From NCBI GenBank assembly GCA_902605935.1, contig CACLEI010000007.1, positions 1-54,849 on the forward strand: a stretch of 54,849 nucleotides of DNA, written 5' to 3'. A program made the position numbers and the translations under genes. Shown here piece by piece: positions 34,301 through 43,267 of this stretch. The stretch's first letter is position 1; the number at the start of each line of letters is the position of its first letter. The notes below the pieces were generated by a model. That model did not search any database and was not told where the DNA came from. It saw nothing but the letters and a program-made list of their open reading frames with translations. The stretch comes from an uncultured SAR86 cluster bacterium. Lineage in GTDB: Bacteria > Pseudomonadota > Gammaproteobacteria > Magnimaribacterales > Magnimaribacteraceae.

Positions 34301-35572
34301 ATGGAAAAAAATTTAATTAGTTTTTTGCCAACAATAGAGAAAAACGAAAAGATAATTCTGTTAAGAGCTTTCTTATTTTTCTTTTTCGTTTTAGCTTCTT
34401 GGTATGCATTGAGACCTGTAAGAAACGAACTAGCTGTTCAAGGAGGAATTTATAATCTTCCTTGGTTATTGATGGGAGTTATGCTGGCTATGCTCATTAT
34501 CAATCCTATCTATTCCTGGTTGGTTTCTCGTATAAATCAAAATCGCTTAATTCTCTATATCTACTCTTTCTTCATTCTGAATTTAATCCTATTTTTAACA
34601 ATGTGGACATTTACAGCAGAAGACGGTCGTATCTGGACAGGCAGAGCTTTCTATATCTGGGCAAATGTATACTCATTTTTTGTTGTATCCATTTTTTGGG
34701 TAACTATGATTAATTTCTTTTCGCATACAGACTCAAAAAAATTCTTTGGTATTATCAGCGCAGGAGGTTCATTAGGTGCTTTTTTTGGATCTACTGTTGC
34801 AAGATATTTTTCAACTGAAATTTGTGGCAATACCTCTATTTCTGATTTAGGGCCTATGAGCTTGATAATTTTTTCCATTTTTTCACTTCTTTTCGCTATA
34901 TTTTTTTCCAGAACATTCAAGCCTAGAGCATTAGATGTGGACAATTCTCCAAAAGAATTAGGTGGTTCTAGCTTTGAAGCAATTCAAAATATTATTAAAG
35001 ATCCCGCAATAAGGAATATAGGCCTTTATGTCATATTATTCACTATGTTAATGACAACCTCTTGGATGATTTCTTTAGGAATTGTTGAGGAATGGTCAAA
35101 AGATCCATGCGAAAGGACTGGTTTTTTTGCAAGAATAGAGCAAATTGTTACTCCTTTAACTCTTTTAATGCAGCTTTTCCTCGCTTCCTATATCTTACGA
35201 AGAGTAGGTTCCTTAGCTGTGCTATCCATTTACGGTGTCTTGTTTGCCATTGCTTTCATGGCTTATGCTTTTTATCCAACCATTACAACTGTGATGATGG
35301 TTGTGATAAGTCTGAGAATATTTGAATATGGACTAAATAAGCCTACTAGAGAATCAATCTACACAAAGCTAAGACAACAAGATAGATATAAATCAACGGT
35401 TTTCATAGATACCTTTCTTGCAAGATCTGGCGATGTTATTGGAGGATGGTTTGTAAGAGGTTTAGTTGGAACTGGAATAGCGGTGTTATCCGTCACATGG
35501 GCCGCATTACCTTTTGCGTTATTTATCTCATACATGGGTTTCCAAGTAAATAAGGCAGTTAATGATGAGTGA
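34301..35572 (+). CDS. TLC/MFS-type transporter (Npt1/Npt2-like)
   Basis: The 423-residue protein has about twelve hydrophobic segments. The first helix ends WYALRPVRNELAVQGG, and a later loop reads KKFFGIISAGGSLGAFFGS; both are typical of the ATP/ADP-translocase-like (TLC) family and its MFS relatives in free-living marine bacteria. In obligate intracellular bacteria such proteins exchange ATP for ADP; here the substrate is unknown. The gene end overlaps the Rieske gene by 11 bases. Confidence 0.75.
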   Translation: MEKNLISFLPTIEKNEKIILLRAFLFFFFVLASWYALRPVRNELAVQGGIYNLPWLLMGVMLAMLIINPIYSWLVSRINQNRLILYIYSFFILNLILFLTMWTFTAEDGRIWTGRAFYIWANVYSFFVVSIFWVTMINFFSHTDSKKFFGIISAGGSLGAFFGSTVARYFSTEICGNTSISDLGPMSLIIFSIFSLLFAIFFSRTFKPRALDVDNSPKELGGSSFEAIQNIIKDPAIRNIGLYVILFTMLMTTSWMISLGIVEEWSKDPCERTGFFARIEQIVTPLTLLMQLFLASYILRRVGSLAVLSIYGVLFAIAFMAYAFYPTITTVMMVVISLRIFEYGLNKPTRESIYTKLRQQDRYKSTVFIDTFLARSGDVIGGWFVRGLVGTGIAVLSVTWAALPFALFISYMGFQVNKAVNDE

Positions 35573-35888
35573 TGAATTTATTTACGTTGCAGACATAACA
35601 GATATAGAAATTAATCAATCTCAATCTGTAGAATTAGACGGAAAACCTATATTAATTTGTCATACAACCAAGGGAATATTTGCTGTAGAGGATAAATGCA
35701 GCCATGCAGATATTCCTCTTTGTGGAGGACAAATTATAGATAATTTCATAACTTGTCCTGTTCATGGGGCTGTATTTGATCTAACTGATGGATCTGTACA
35801 GTCACCTCCAGCCTTCGAAGATCTAGAAACTTTTGAAGTGCAAATTGAGGGTACTTCTATTAGTGTTAAAAAAAGTATTTCAGAGTAA
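35562..35888 (+). CDS. Rieske [2Fe-2S] ferredoxin
   Basis: The 108-residue protein is a soluble Rieske ferredoxin with cluster ligands Cys46 and His48 (CSHAD), and Cys65 and His68 (CPVHGAVFDL). Such proteins carry electrons to ring-hydroxylating dioxygenases. No dioxygenase alpha subunit or reductase is adjacent, so its partner must be elsewhere or non-standard. Two ATG codons in a row (35562, 35565) make the start uncertain by one residue. Confidence 0.88.
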   Translation: MMSDEFIYVADITDIEINQSQSVELDGKPILICHTTKGIFAVEDKCSHADIPLCGGQIIDNFITCPVHGAVFDLTDGSVQSPPAFEDLETFEVQIEGTSISVKKSISE

Positions 35889-35898
35889 TATTAATTTT

Positions 35899-36729
35899 AT
35901 GGATTATGAATTTATTGACTGTATTGAAATCGAGCCCTCAATAAGGCGTATTTTCTTAAATAGGCCTAATAAAAGAAATGCTCTTTGCAACCCATTAAGA
36001 AAAGAACTTTTTAATTGTTTAGAGGCTTTAGATCATGACTCTAAAGTAAAAGTTATCATCATATCTGGCAAGGGATCATGTTTCTGTGCAGGTTATGATC
36101 TTTCATATGATAACAGCAAAGATTTACCATACCATGCCAGTAAGACAGATGGTTTTTGGCCACGCCATGTTGTTGAAGGAGCCTTTAAGATATGGGATCT
36201 TTCAACTCCCGTCATCGCAGAAGTCCATGGCTATTGTTTGGCAGGAGGAACAGAACTTGCAGCTTCATGTGATCTTGTTTATTGCTCAGATGATGCTGAA
36301 ATAGGGTATCCAGTCGTTCGATCAATGAGCCCTCCAGATAATCAATTCTTTCCTTGGTTGTTGGGAATGAGAAACGCAATGGAGATGATGCTTACTGGAG
36401 AAACAATAACAGGAAAACAAGCAGCAGAAAATGGGTTTGCAAATAAGTCTTTCTCTGCTGACATTTTGTCAAAAGAGGTTGAAAAAATTGCAAGTAAAGT
36501 AGCAAAAGTGCCTTCGGATATACAGGCGATCAATAAAAGATCAATACATAGACAGATGGAGATTATGGGTATGAGAGATGGCATAAGAGCCGGTACAGAA
36601 TTACAAGCTCTTGCTATGCACAGTAATTCCACTAAAGAACATCTCAAAGAGCTTTCAACAGGATTAAAAGAAGCATTGGATAAGAGAGACAAAGACTTTG
36701 GTGACTATAGGACAAAAAACAAAACATAA
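35899..36729 (+). CDS. Enoyl-CoA hydratase/isomerase (crotonase fold)
   Basis: The 276-residue protein has the crotonase oxyanion-hole motifs VIIISGKGSCFCAGYDL and HGYCLAGGTELAASCDL. The usual first catalytic glutamate is not obvious (the segment reads AEIGYPVVRS), so the reaction may be other than hydration. The start is ATG at 35899, ten bases after the Rieske gene; the longer open frame from 35833 lies inside it. The C-terminus runs 30 bases into the start of the next gene. Confidence 0.82.
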   Translation: MDYEFIDCIEIEPSIRRIFLNRPNKRNALCNPLRKELFNCLEALDHDSKVKVIIISGKGSCFCAGYDLSYDNSKDLPYHASKTDGFWPRHVVEGAFKIWDLSTPVIAEVHGYCLAGGTELAASCDLVYCSDDAEIGYPVVRSMSPPDNQFFPWLLGMRNAMEMMLTGETITGKQAAENGFANKSFSADILSKEVEKIASKVAKVPSDIQAINKRSIHRQMEIMGMRDGIRAGTELQALAMHSNSTKEHLKELSTGLKEALDKRDKDFGDYRTKNKT

Positions 36730-37066
36730 AATACTGATTATTTTTGTGAGTATCATTTTAGACTCCTGCTCGAATTCAACTCAACCAAATGGTGTTGAAT
36801 GGAGTGGCCCACTTAATTTCATGCATGTTACAAAAGAAAAAATGGAAATGATTTATTCGGTTGATGTCACAGGACAAAAAGTTTTTCTGGATGGTTTCTA
36901 CGAAGTCACTAAAAAAAATACTGATAAAGTCTTATTCCGTTTAAAAGTTGAAGAATTAGAGCTCGGAAATAGAGAGGACGGAAGAAGCTTTTGTAGAGTT
37001 TGGGGTAAGATCGATGAAAGCCAAATCCAAAGTTACTTGTTCGCTTTAGATTGTAAGCCAATCTAA
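36701..37066 (+). CDS. Putative lipoprotein of unknown function
   Basis: The protein (121 residues from GTG at 36701) has an N-terminal signal with hydrophobic core ILIIFVSII and a lipobox-like LDSC, so it is probably a lipoprotein. The mature part has no recognised domain. TTG at 36698 is an alternative start. The gene overlaps the crotonase gene by 29 bases and is followed after three bases by cytochrome b561. Confidence 0.55.
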   Translation: MTIGQKTKHKILIIFVSIILDSCSNSTQPNGVEWSGPLNFMHVTKEKMEMIYSVDVTGQKVFLDGFYEVTKKNTDKVLFRLKVEELELGNREDGRSFCRVWGKIDESQIQSYLFALDCKPI

Positions 37067-37069
37067 TAG

Positions 37070-37603
37070 ATGAAATCTGATTTTTTAAAGTCCCAAAAAA
37101 TAATTCATTGGATAATGGCTATCATTATTATGCTGGATCTCAATATCGCACAAAAATTTGGAGGAGAGATGGATATTTTGGATAGGCTGGATTCAAGGAT
37201 TGATCACACTAGTGTCGGACTATTCATAACATTTCTTTTTTTATTGAGAGTCTTCTTAAGATATAAATATGGATCTCCAGGTTATCCCGACTCCATGCCT
37301 AGATGGCAAGTAATCTCAGCTAAAGTTGGTCATTACGGACTTTACTTCTTGATGGGTGGATTGATTGTTACTGGTTTGTTGACAGCAAGGTATGCAACTG
37401 ACCCGATTCTTGCTTTTAATACGATAAATCTAACAATGGGCAATGGAGATCTACAAATTTATAACGTAATTAGATTTTTTCATGAGGTTTTTACAAATTT
37501 AATAATAGCCTTTATCGTTATTCATATTTTTGCTTCTATGTATCATCATTTCATTGCAAAAGATTTAACAACTTTAAATATGATTAAATTTTGGAAGAAT
37601 TGA
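37070..37603 (+). CDS. Cytochrome b561
   Basis: The 177-residue integral membrane protein has four hydrophobic helices and the histidine pattern of the bacterial cytochrome b561 family: KIIHW near the start, DHTSVGLFI, VGHYGLYFLMGG and a late VIHIFASMYHH. Two b-type haems would be bound, and members transfer electrons from quinol to periplasmic acceptors, for example superoxide. It ends the plus-strand run and faces the FAD monooxygenase gene. Confidence 0.88.
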   Translation: MKSDFLKSQKIIHWIMAIIIMLDLNIAQKFGGEMDILDRLDSRIDHTSVGLFITFLFLLRVFLRYKYGSPGYPDSMPRWQVISAKVGHYGLYFLMGGLIVTGLLTARYATDPILAFNTINLTMGNGDLQIYNVIRFFHEVFTNLIIAFIVIHIFASMYHHFIAKDLTTLNMIKFWKN

Positions 37604-37628
37604 TTTAACCCCAACTAAATTTAGCCTA

Positions 37629-39143
37629 TTAATTCATAATTCTCATTTTTAAATCTTTGATAAGCATATCAATAGAAATATTTGAATTTGTAGATCCAAA
37701 AATATATCTATCAGGTCTAACTAGGAAGACTCTATCCTTTTCCATAAGAGATTTCATCCAAGGATTTCTCTCAATATATTTTTTTTCAAGAATGACTAAC
37801 TTACATTCTATTAAATCAAGAAATTCATAATGATCTTCAGAGATTTCCAAAGGAGATTTTGATATCAAAGAAAAGTTTTTCCCTAGAATATGATCCATTC
37901 TCTTTACAACTTCTTTATTGTAATACTCTACGGGTTGGGGAAAAATCTCTCCAGCATTCATTGATTCATCAGCCTTCCCACCAAAAAAAAGCCCCTTCGT
38001 AAGATTAGGTAATATAAAAGATCCATAACCCTTTTGAACTAAATCCTGTGATACCTCTTCCGGAGTTTCTGCCTCAGCATAAGCTTCCATTAATTCTCCA
38101 ATACCCGCAGAATTTTTCACAACAAATCTAGAGTGAGGAATTCTCTCTGTCTCGAAGCTATCAACTAAATTTGTATTTAATTTATTTTTAATTGATGCTG
38201 CCATTTTCCAGGATAAGTTCACTGCATCTCTATAACCAGACATCATTCCTTCTCCCATAAAAGGAGGAGCTTGATGCGCGGCATCTCCTATTAAAAAGCA
38301 GTTACCTTTCTGAAAATTTCTAGCAATTACCGAATGGAACTGGTAAACAGCCTTTCTTATGATTTTATATTCTTCTGGCTTCAACCATTTATCTATAAGC
38401 TCATGAATGGTTTTGTCATCTAAGAAGCTCTCCTTATCTTCATGCTCATGAATAATGAATTCCCATCTTCGAAAAGGTAAGTGAGAAGGAACAAAAGTTG
38501 CAAGCCTTTCTTTATCACAAACTTGTATTAACTTATCACCAAGTTTATCAGGCTCATTAAGTTCAACATCAATAACAACCCAATCACGATTATAATTTAA
38601 GTCCTCTTGAGAGATACCTAGCTGTTTTCTCACAACACTTGATCCTCCATCAGAACCTATTAAATATCTAGAAGTAAAATCTTTCTCTTCTTGATTATTT
38701 AAATTGATAGTTTTAAAACTTACAGATTCTTTATTTTGATCAAGACTTATGAATTCATGTTCTAGAATAATTTCAACATTAGAATTTTCTAATTTATTTC
38801 TTATATCACTATCTGTATAGGGCTGATGAAATAGGCTTGATGCTGGCCAACCATTTGCTGATACAAAACCTTTTAAGTCAATAGAACCGCCAATAATTTC
38901 CAAATTCTTGTCAGAAAAGTAAGCACCTCCAAGAATAGTGCTATTTTTTAGGTAAATGTCTTCAATTCCAGCTAATTGAGACATTCTAAAACCTTGATCG
39001 CTAACAGTTACTGCTCTTGGAAGATTGTAAATATCTTTTTCTTTATCGATGCACAGGACTCTCATACCGTATGATTCTAAGAGAAGTGCGGCCATACTTC
39101 CGGCAGGACCCAAACCTATGATGGCTACATCAAAATGATTCAC
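37629..39143 (-). CDS. FAD-dependent aromatic-ring monooxygenase (MhpA-like)
   Basis: The 504-residue protein has the flavin-monooxygenase motifs: GLGPAGSMAALLLESYG at the N-terminus, GSDGGSSVVRKQLGI (DG motif) and FLIGDAAHQAPPFMGEGM (GD motif). The C-terminal region ending VFLVRPDRYIFG is the thioredoxin-like domain of the MhpA/phenol hydroxylase group, which adds hydroxyl groups to phenolic rings with NAD(P)H and oxygen. The start is GTG, overlapping the stop of the GST gene (TAGTG). It is the last gene of the aromatic block. Confidence 0.87.
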   Translation of the reverse strand: MNHFDVAIIGLGPAGSMAALLLESYGMRVLCIDKEKDIYNLPRAVTVSDQGFRMSQLAGIEDIYLKNSTILGGAYFSDKNLEIIGGSIDLKGFVSANGWPASSLFHQPYTDSDIRNKLENSNVEIILEHEFISLDQNKESVSFKTINLNNQEEKDFTSRYLIGSDGGSSVVRKQLGISQEDLNYNRDWVVIDVELNEPDKLGDKLIQVCDKERLATFVPSHLPFRRWEFIIHEHEDKESFLDDKTIHELIDKWLKPEEYKIIRKAVYQFHSVIARNFQKGNCFLIGDAAHQAPPFMGEGMMSGYRDAVNLSWKMAASIKNKLNTNLVDSFETERIPHSRFVVKNSAGIGELMEAYAEAETPEEVSQDLVQKGYGSFILPNLTKGLFFGGKADESMNAGEIFPQPVEYYNKEVVKRMDHILGKNFSLISKSPLEISEDHYEFLDLIECKLVILEKKYIERNPWMKSLMEKDRVFLVRPDRYIFGSTNSNISIDMLIKDLKMRIMN

Positions 39144-40066
39144 TAATTTAATGTACTTAGTTCCTTATGAAAGGATTTAAGAAATGGATTATTTTGAATG
39201 GCATAGTTTAGCTCTTTTATACCTTTTTGAAGGTTAGGATTGTTTTGATCTACTATTCCTTTTATGAAACTATCTCTTTGTTTGATTTTTTCATAGTAAG
39301 CATTGATGAATGGTTTTTTTTCAAGCAAAAGACCGTTCCAACCGCACTCATCAAGGCGATGAAGGATAACGGACCAACTTATATCTGCAAGAGAGAAATT
39401 GTTAGATGCAAGCCAATCTTTTTTACTTGATGACAGTTCAGTTTCTAACTCGCATAAATGGTTATTCAGTTCTTTAAAAGCAGATTTAATGAGATTTTGA
39501 ATCGGTAGTAATTTTATGAAAGTAAACCCAAATATTTTTAGCAGCAAAAAAATAAATACTCTCTGTTTCATTGGGTGAGAAATTAACCCTTTCATAACTT
39601 CTAGGATAGAGACGTTTTTTAGCATAGTTGTAAAAAGTGGAAAGGTAAGGGGTCCAATCGTATTACCTGCATATTTTTCATGACCTTTTATTGGATTTCC
39701 GACCATCGACGCTTTATCTGTCCAATAATTTATTGATTCAACATCACGGTCTTCAAGCGTATTTAAGTTTTCCTTACTATTGAATATGAATTTAATTTGT
39801 TCATGTGATTCGTATATAGGCCTGCCTTTATTGAGTAAGACAGGAACGGTTGCTCCTGGATTTATTTTTAAAAATGATTTTGAGGCCACTTCATATTTTC
39901 CTGTTTCAATCAGATCTATATGTTTTGAATCATATTTGAAACCTACTTCATGAAGACAAATTCTAACTTTTCTGGAACACAGTGAAAAATCATTATGATA
40001 AAGGGTCCATTCTGCTGAGGTTTGCTCGACTAGAAAATCTTGAAGGCCTACTTGCATCCTATGCAT
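39143..40066 (-). CDS. Glutathione S-transferase family protein
   Basis: The 307-residue protein starts its thioredoxin domain with WTLYHNDFSLCSRKVRICL and has NPGATVPVL and YESHEQI, the glutathione-binding segments. A helical C-terminal domain carries SLADISWS. It is longer than usual (about 220) because of an insertion around residues 130-190 with hydrophobic stretches. The cysteine at the active-site position suggests thiol-transfer or isomerase/dehalogenase activity as in ring-degradation GSTs; this is inference. A second ATG at codon 4 is possible. Confidence 0.8.
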   Translation of the reverse strand: MHRMQVGLQDFLVEQTSAEWTLYHNDFSLCSRKVRICLHEVGFKYDSKHIDLIETGKYEVASKSFLKINPGATVPVLLNKGRPIYESHEQIKFIFNSKENLNTLEDRDVESINYWTDKASMVGNPIKGHEKYAGNTIGPLTFPLFTTMLKNVSILEVMKGLISHPMKQRVFIFLLLKIFGFTFIKLLPIQNLIKSAFKELNNHLCELETELSSSKKDWLASNNFSLADISWSVILHRLDECGWNGLLLEKKPFINAYYEKIKQRDSFIKGIVDQNNPNLQKGIKELNYAIQNNPFLKSFHKELSTLN

Positions 40067-40083
40067 TTGTTTTGAGCAAACTA

Positions 40084-40857
40084 TTAGACAATAAGGTGAT
40101 GTCCACCATCCATGAGCATTGTCTCACCCGTTACCACTTTTGATATTTCAATAAAGTTATATATACCTTCAGCAACTTGTTCTGGAGTAACAGTAAGTTT
40201 TAGTGGAGTAGTAGAAGTTAAATTCTCCTTAGCTGCATTATAAAGATCATCACCCATACCTTTTCTTAGCCAATCTCCTTGAATAAAACCAGGGCAAATT
40301 GCATTGACTCTTATAGGACCGAGATTTCTGGCCATAGATTTCGTCATTGTATTTAGCGCACCTTTTGATGATGCATAGGCAAGAGAGCTGCCAATGCCTT
40401 TTATCCCTGCAATTGAAGAGATATTCACAACACTTGGATTTTCACTTTTCATTAACATTTCTTTACAAGCCTTTACCATCTGGAAGGGCCCCACAACATT
40501 AACTTTGTAAATATGTAAAAAATCATCAGCATCTAAACCATCAAGATCGGCATGATTAAATACAAATTTTGTTGTTCCAGCATTATTTACAAGAGCGTCG
40601 ATTCTTCCCCATTTTTCGATCGTTTGATGGACTGTTTCTATGCAATCATCATTCTCAGAAACATCTGCCGTTATGGCTATTGCTTCGACTCCTAATCCCT
40701 CACATTCTTGGACTATATCATTTGCATCTTGAATAGAGCTTGTACATGTTATTGTCACATTCCACCCCTTTGAGGCGAACAATTTTGCTGTAGCTGCTCC
40801 AACGCCTCTACTTCCACCAGTTATTATTGCTACTTTATTGGATGTTGCATTAGCCAT
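40084..40857 (-). CDS. Short-chain dehydrogenase/reductase
   Basis: The 257-residue SDR has GGSRGVGAATAK as cofactor motif, NNAGT, NISSIAG and YASSK at the active site, and the final TGETMLMDGGHH. Catalytic residues are intact. The arginine after the second glycine suggests preference for NADPH. It lies between a VOC-type gene (16 bases) and the GST gene (17 bases); a role on a diol or keto intermediate is possible. Confidence 0.87.
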   Translation of the reverse strand: MANATSNKVAIITGGSRGVGAATAKLFASKGWNVTITCTSSIQDANDIVQECEGLGVEAIAITADVSENDDCIETVHQTIEKWGRIDALVNNAGTTKFVFNHADLDGLDADDFLHIYKVNVVGPFQMVKACKEMLMKSENPSVVNISSIAGIKGIGSSLAYASSKGALNTMTKSMARNLGPIRVNAICPGFIQGDWLRKGMGDDLYNAAKENLTSTTPLKLTVTPEQVAEGIYNFIEISKVVTGETMLMDGGHHLIV

Positions 40858-40873
40858 ATTTAAATCCCATCAA

Positions 40874-41395
40874 TTATCTATTCACAAACTCTTTTGTACT
40901 TTCTTCTTTAAGTACAAAACCTGGTTTATCTTTGAATGTATTTTCTACCCATTTTAAGGCATCTTTTTCGTCTAACTCTGGATTCCATGGCTCACCTTGG
41001 GGTTGTTCTACATCCCAGGGAGTATCTAAAAATATCTCCATTCCATTATTTTCAGGATCATTAAAATAAAAGGATAGCGCATTTCCATGACATAAAGGCA
41101 TGTATTCATGATTGATAGCATCAAATTTCTTTTTGAACTCTTTCAATTCTGAATATGTTTCAACTCTAAATGAAATGTGGTTCAAAGCAGTTGGAGTTCC
41201 TATATCTTCTCTACCTAGTACAAATGCTAATTGATGATGTTCATCTGGATCATAACTAATAAAGATTATTTCAGGACCATTTTCAAAGATTGGGCCACTG
41301 TCACTAACTTTAAAGCCCAAAGTATTTATATAAAAATCTAATATTTTTTCTTTATCTTTAATGTTAAGTACTGTGTGTGACCATCCTAGTTTCAT
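40874..41395 (-). CDS. VOC protein with extradiol-dioxygenase-like metal ligands
   Basis: The 173-residue protein consists of one VOC unit and a C-terminal tail. The first strand is GWSHTVLNIKD with His8, the second half opens LNHISFRVE with a second His, and NNGMEIF supplies a Glu, so the two-His-one-Glu iron site of type I extradiol dioxygenases appears to be conserved. Small proteins of this type include catechol-cleaving enzymes. Its neighbours fit such a role, but glyoxalase-like or other VOC chemistry remains possible. Confidence 0.75.
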   Translation of the reverse strand: MKLGWSHTVLNIKDKEKILDFYINTLGFKVSDSGPIFENGPEIIFISYDPDEHHQLAFVLGREDIGTPTALNHISFRVETYSELKEFKKKFDAINHEYMPLCHGNALSFYFNDPENNGMEIFLDTPWDVEQPQGEPWNPELDEKDALKWVENTFKDKPGFVLKEESTKEFVNR

Positions 41396-41443
41396 CTCTT
41401 CACCAATTTTATTATCTATTTATTCTATCTAAGCAAGCTAGTC

Positions 41444-42307
41444 TTACTCAACCCCCGAATGATTTGTAATTCTTTTGCATACATTTTCTAATGAACCAAG
41501 ACCTTCAATACTTGTCGTTAGAACATCGCCTTCTTTTAGGAATTTACCTTCCATTACACCAACACCCCCAGGTGTTCCTGTAAAAATAACATCGCCGACA
41601 TTAAGAGTAACTATCTCAGATAGATATTTAATAATGGAAGGAATATCGAATATAAGATCATTCGTGTTGTCATTTTGCCTTATTTCATCATTCACCTTAC
41701 ATTTTATATTCAGTTTTTCCTTATTTTCCAACGCATCTAATGAAACAAGGTAAGGACCCATGGGTCCGAAAGTATCAAACGATTTACCTAGATTAAATTG
41801 AGGTGGTTTGGCAGCAAATTGCACGACTCGATCTGAGATATCTTGACCTATACATAATCCAGCAACATGATCCCAAGCATCATCTGCACTTATATCCTTT
41901 CCAGACTTACCAATGACAGCTACTAATTCAGCTTCATAATCAACATGATCACTTCTCATTTCAATCTCTGCATGTGGCCCCACTAGGCAACTAGTATGCT
42001 TTGTAAATATCATGGGCACACTAGGTATTTCCATACCAGCCTCTTCGGCATGATTTCTATAATTTAAACCTACTGCATAACAATTTTTTGGTGAAGAAAT
42101 AGGAGCATCTATCTTAGCTTCTTCTAATAAACCAGTAGGCGTTTTTTCATCTAAAGTACCATTCAATTCATGCAGTTCGTCCAAACGATTCAAGGCATTG
42201 AGTGTATCTTCATCAAAAGTATTATTTGATATTACTTTCAGATCATAATAATGTTCACCTTTTACAAGAGCTGCTTTGCCAGATATGTTGGCTAATTTAA
42301 ATGCCAT
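41444..42307 (-). CDS. Fumarylacetoacetate hydrolase family protein
   Basis: The 287-residue product has the FAH catalytic core: YEAELVAVIG with the metal-binding glutamates, the GQDISDR turn and GKSFDTFGPMGPY, then GDVIFTGTPGGVG. Such enzymes hydrolyse or decarboxylate the products of aromatic ring cleavage. ATG at 42307 has an AGGAGA site; the open frame extends to 42481 but without a better start. It is the first gene of a five-gene minus-strand unit and is divergent from the alpha/beta hydrolase. Confidence 0.87.
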   Translation of the reverse strand: MAFKLANISGKAALVKGEHYYDLKVISNNTFDEDTLNALNRLDELHELNGTLDEKTPTGLLEEAKIDAPISSPKNCYAVGLNYRNHAEEAGMEIPSVPMIFTKHTSCLVGPHAEIEMRSDHVDYEAELVAVIGKSGKDISADDAWDHVAGLCIGQDISDRVVQFAAKPPQFNLGKSFDTFGPMGPYLVSLDALENKEKLNIKCKVNDEIRQNDNTNDLIFDIPSIIKYLSEIVTLNVGDVIFTGTPGGVGVMEGKFLKEGDVLTTSIEGLGSLENVCKRITNHSGVE

Positions 42308-42385
42308 GAGATCTCCTATCTTTTTAATAAATTGATTATAGGCATTTCTTAATATTTTATAAGCTTTATATACCGATAAAAATTC

Positions 42386-43267
42386 ATGGAAAGGAAAACT
42401 TTTACAAATAAAGAAGGTGAAGACTTTTCTTACTTGGTTCGTCAATCTGAGGGCAATAGTAAGAATTTTGTTTTCTTTCACGCAACAGGTTTTAACTCGG
42501 AAACTTATAAGATTCTTTTCGACAAACTGTCACCACATTATGACAATGAAATAAATATTTATGCTTTGGACCAGAGAGGGCATGGATTATCTGCTGCAAA
42601 ATCGAATCCCGATGAGTTAAAGACCTGGGATGTTTTTGTCCGTGATGGCGAGGAATTTATTGAGAATATAAGTGGATCTGTAATCCTGTCGGGACATTCT
42701 ATGGGATCTATCATTGCCGCAAAGATAGCTTCTTTAAACCCAAGTAAAGTCTCACATTTATTTATGATAGAGCCAGTTTTATATGGGCCAATGGAGTCTT
42801 TAAAATTTAGATTAAAGTCACTGCTCCGTATCAATCGAGAGTTGGCTATAGCTGGTGGTGCTGCAAAAAGAAGAAGAAACTTTTCTTCGATTGATGAGGC
42901 AGTCACTTCTTATACTGGAAGAGGCGCTTTTACCACTTGGTCACAAGAATGGATAGAAAATTATTTAAAGGGCGGAACTCAAAAAACTGAATCAGGTATT
43001 GAATTATCATGCTCTCCTAGTTGGGAAGCAGCAACCTTTAGATCATCCTCTATGGATAGTTGGAGATACCTCAAAAAAATAAAAATGAATGTTAAGGTAG
43101 TCTATGGAAACATAGGATCGACTTTTTCATCTCAAGCAAGAAGAGCATTATTTAAAATCGGTCCAAATTGGAAATCTAATTATTATAAAGAAGCTTCCCA
43201 TTTTCTCCCTATGGAATATACCGACTCAATTATCGAAGATTTGGAATCTTACTTGGAAAATAATTAA
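42386..43267 (+). CDS. Alpha/beta hydrolase
   Basis: The 293-residue protein has the fold's landmarks: the HG-type oxyanion segment FFHATGF, ALDQRGHG, and the nucleophile elbow LSGHSMGS with its serine, plus a late SHFLPME histidine. It is the only plus-strand gene within the 12-kb catabolic region and faces the haloalkane dehalogenase gene with a 4-base overlap. Substrate unknown; ring-cleavage products are a candidate. Confidence 0.85.
   Translation: MERKTFTNKEGEDFSYLVRQSEGNSKNFVFFHATGFNSETYKILFDKLSPHYDNEINIYALDQRGHGLSAAKSNPDELKTWDVFVRDGEEFIENISGSVILSGHSMGSIIAAKIASLNPSKVSHLFMIEPVLYGPMESLKFRLKSLLRINRELAIAGGAAKRRRNFSSIDEAVTSYTGRGAFTTWSQEWIENYLKGGTQKTESGIELSCSPSWEAATFRSSSMDSWRYLKKIKMNVKVVYGNIGSTFSSQARRALFKIGPNWKSNYYKEASHFLPMEYTDSIIEDLESYLENN

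Noticed and set aside
42308-42481. 58-residue extension of the FAH-family protein
   Set aside because: The extension is basic and hydrophobic with no family similarity and covers the divergent alpha/beta hydrolase start; ATG 42307 has an AGGAGA site.
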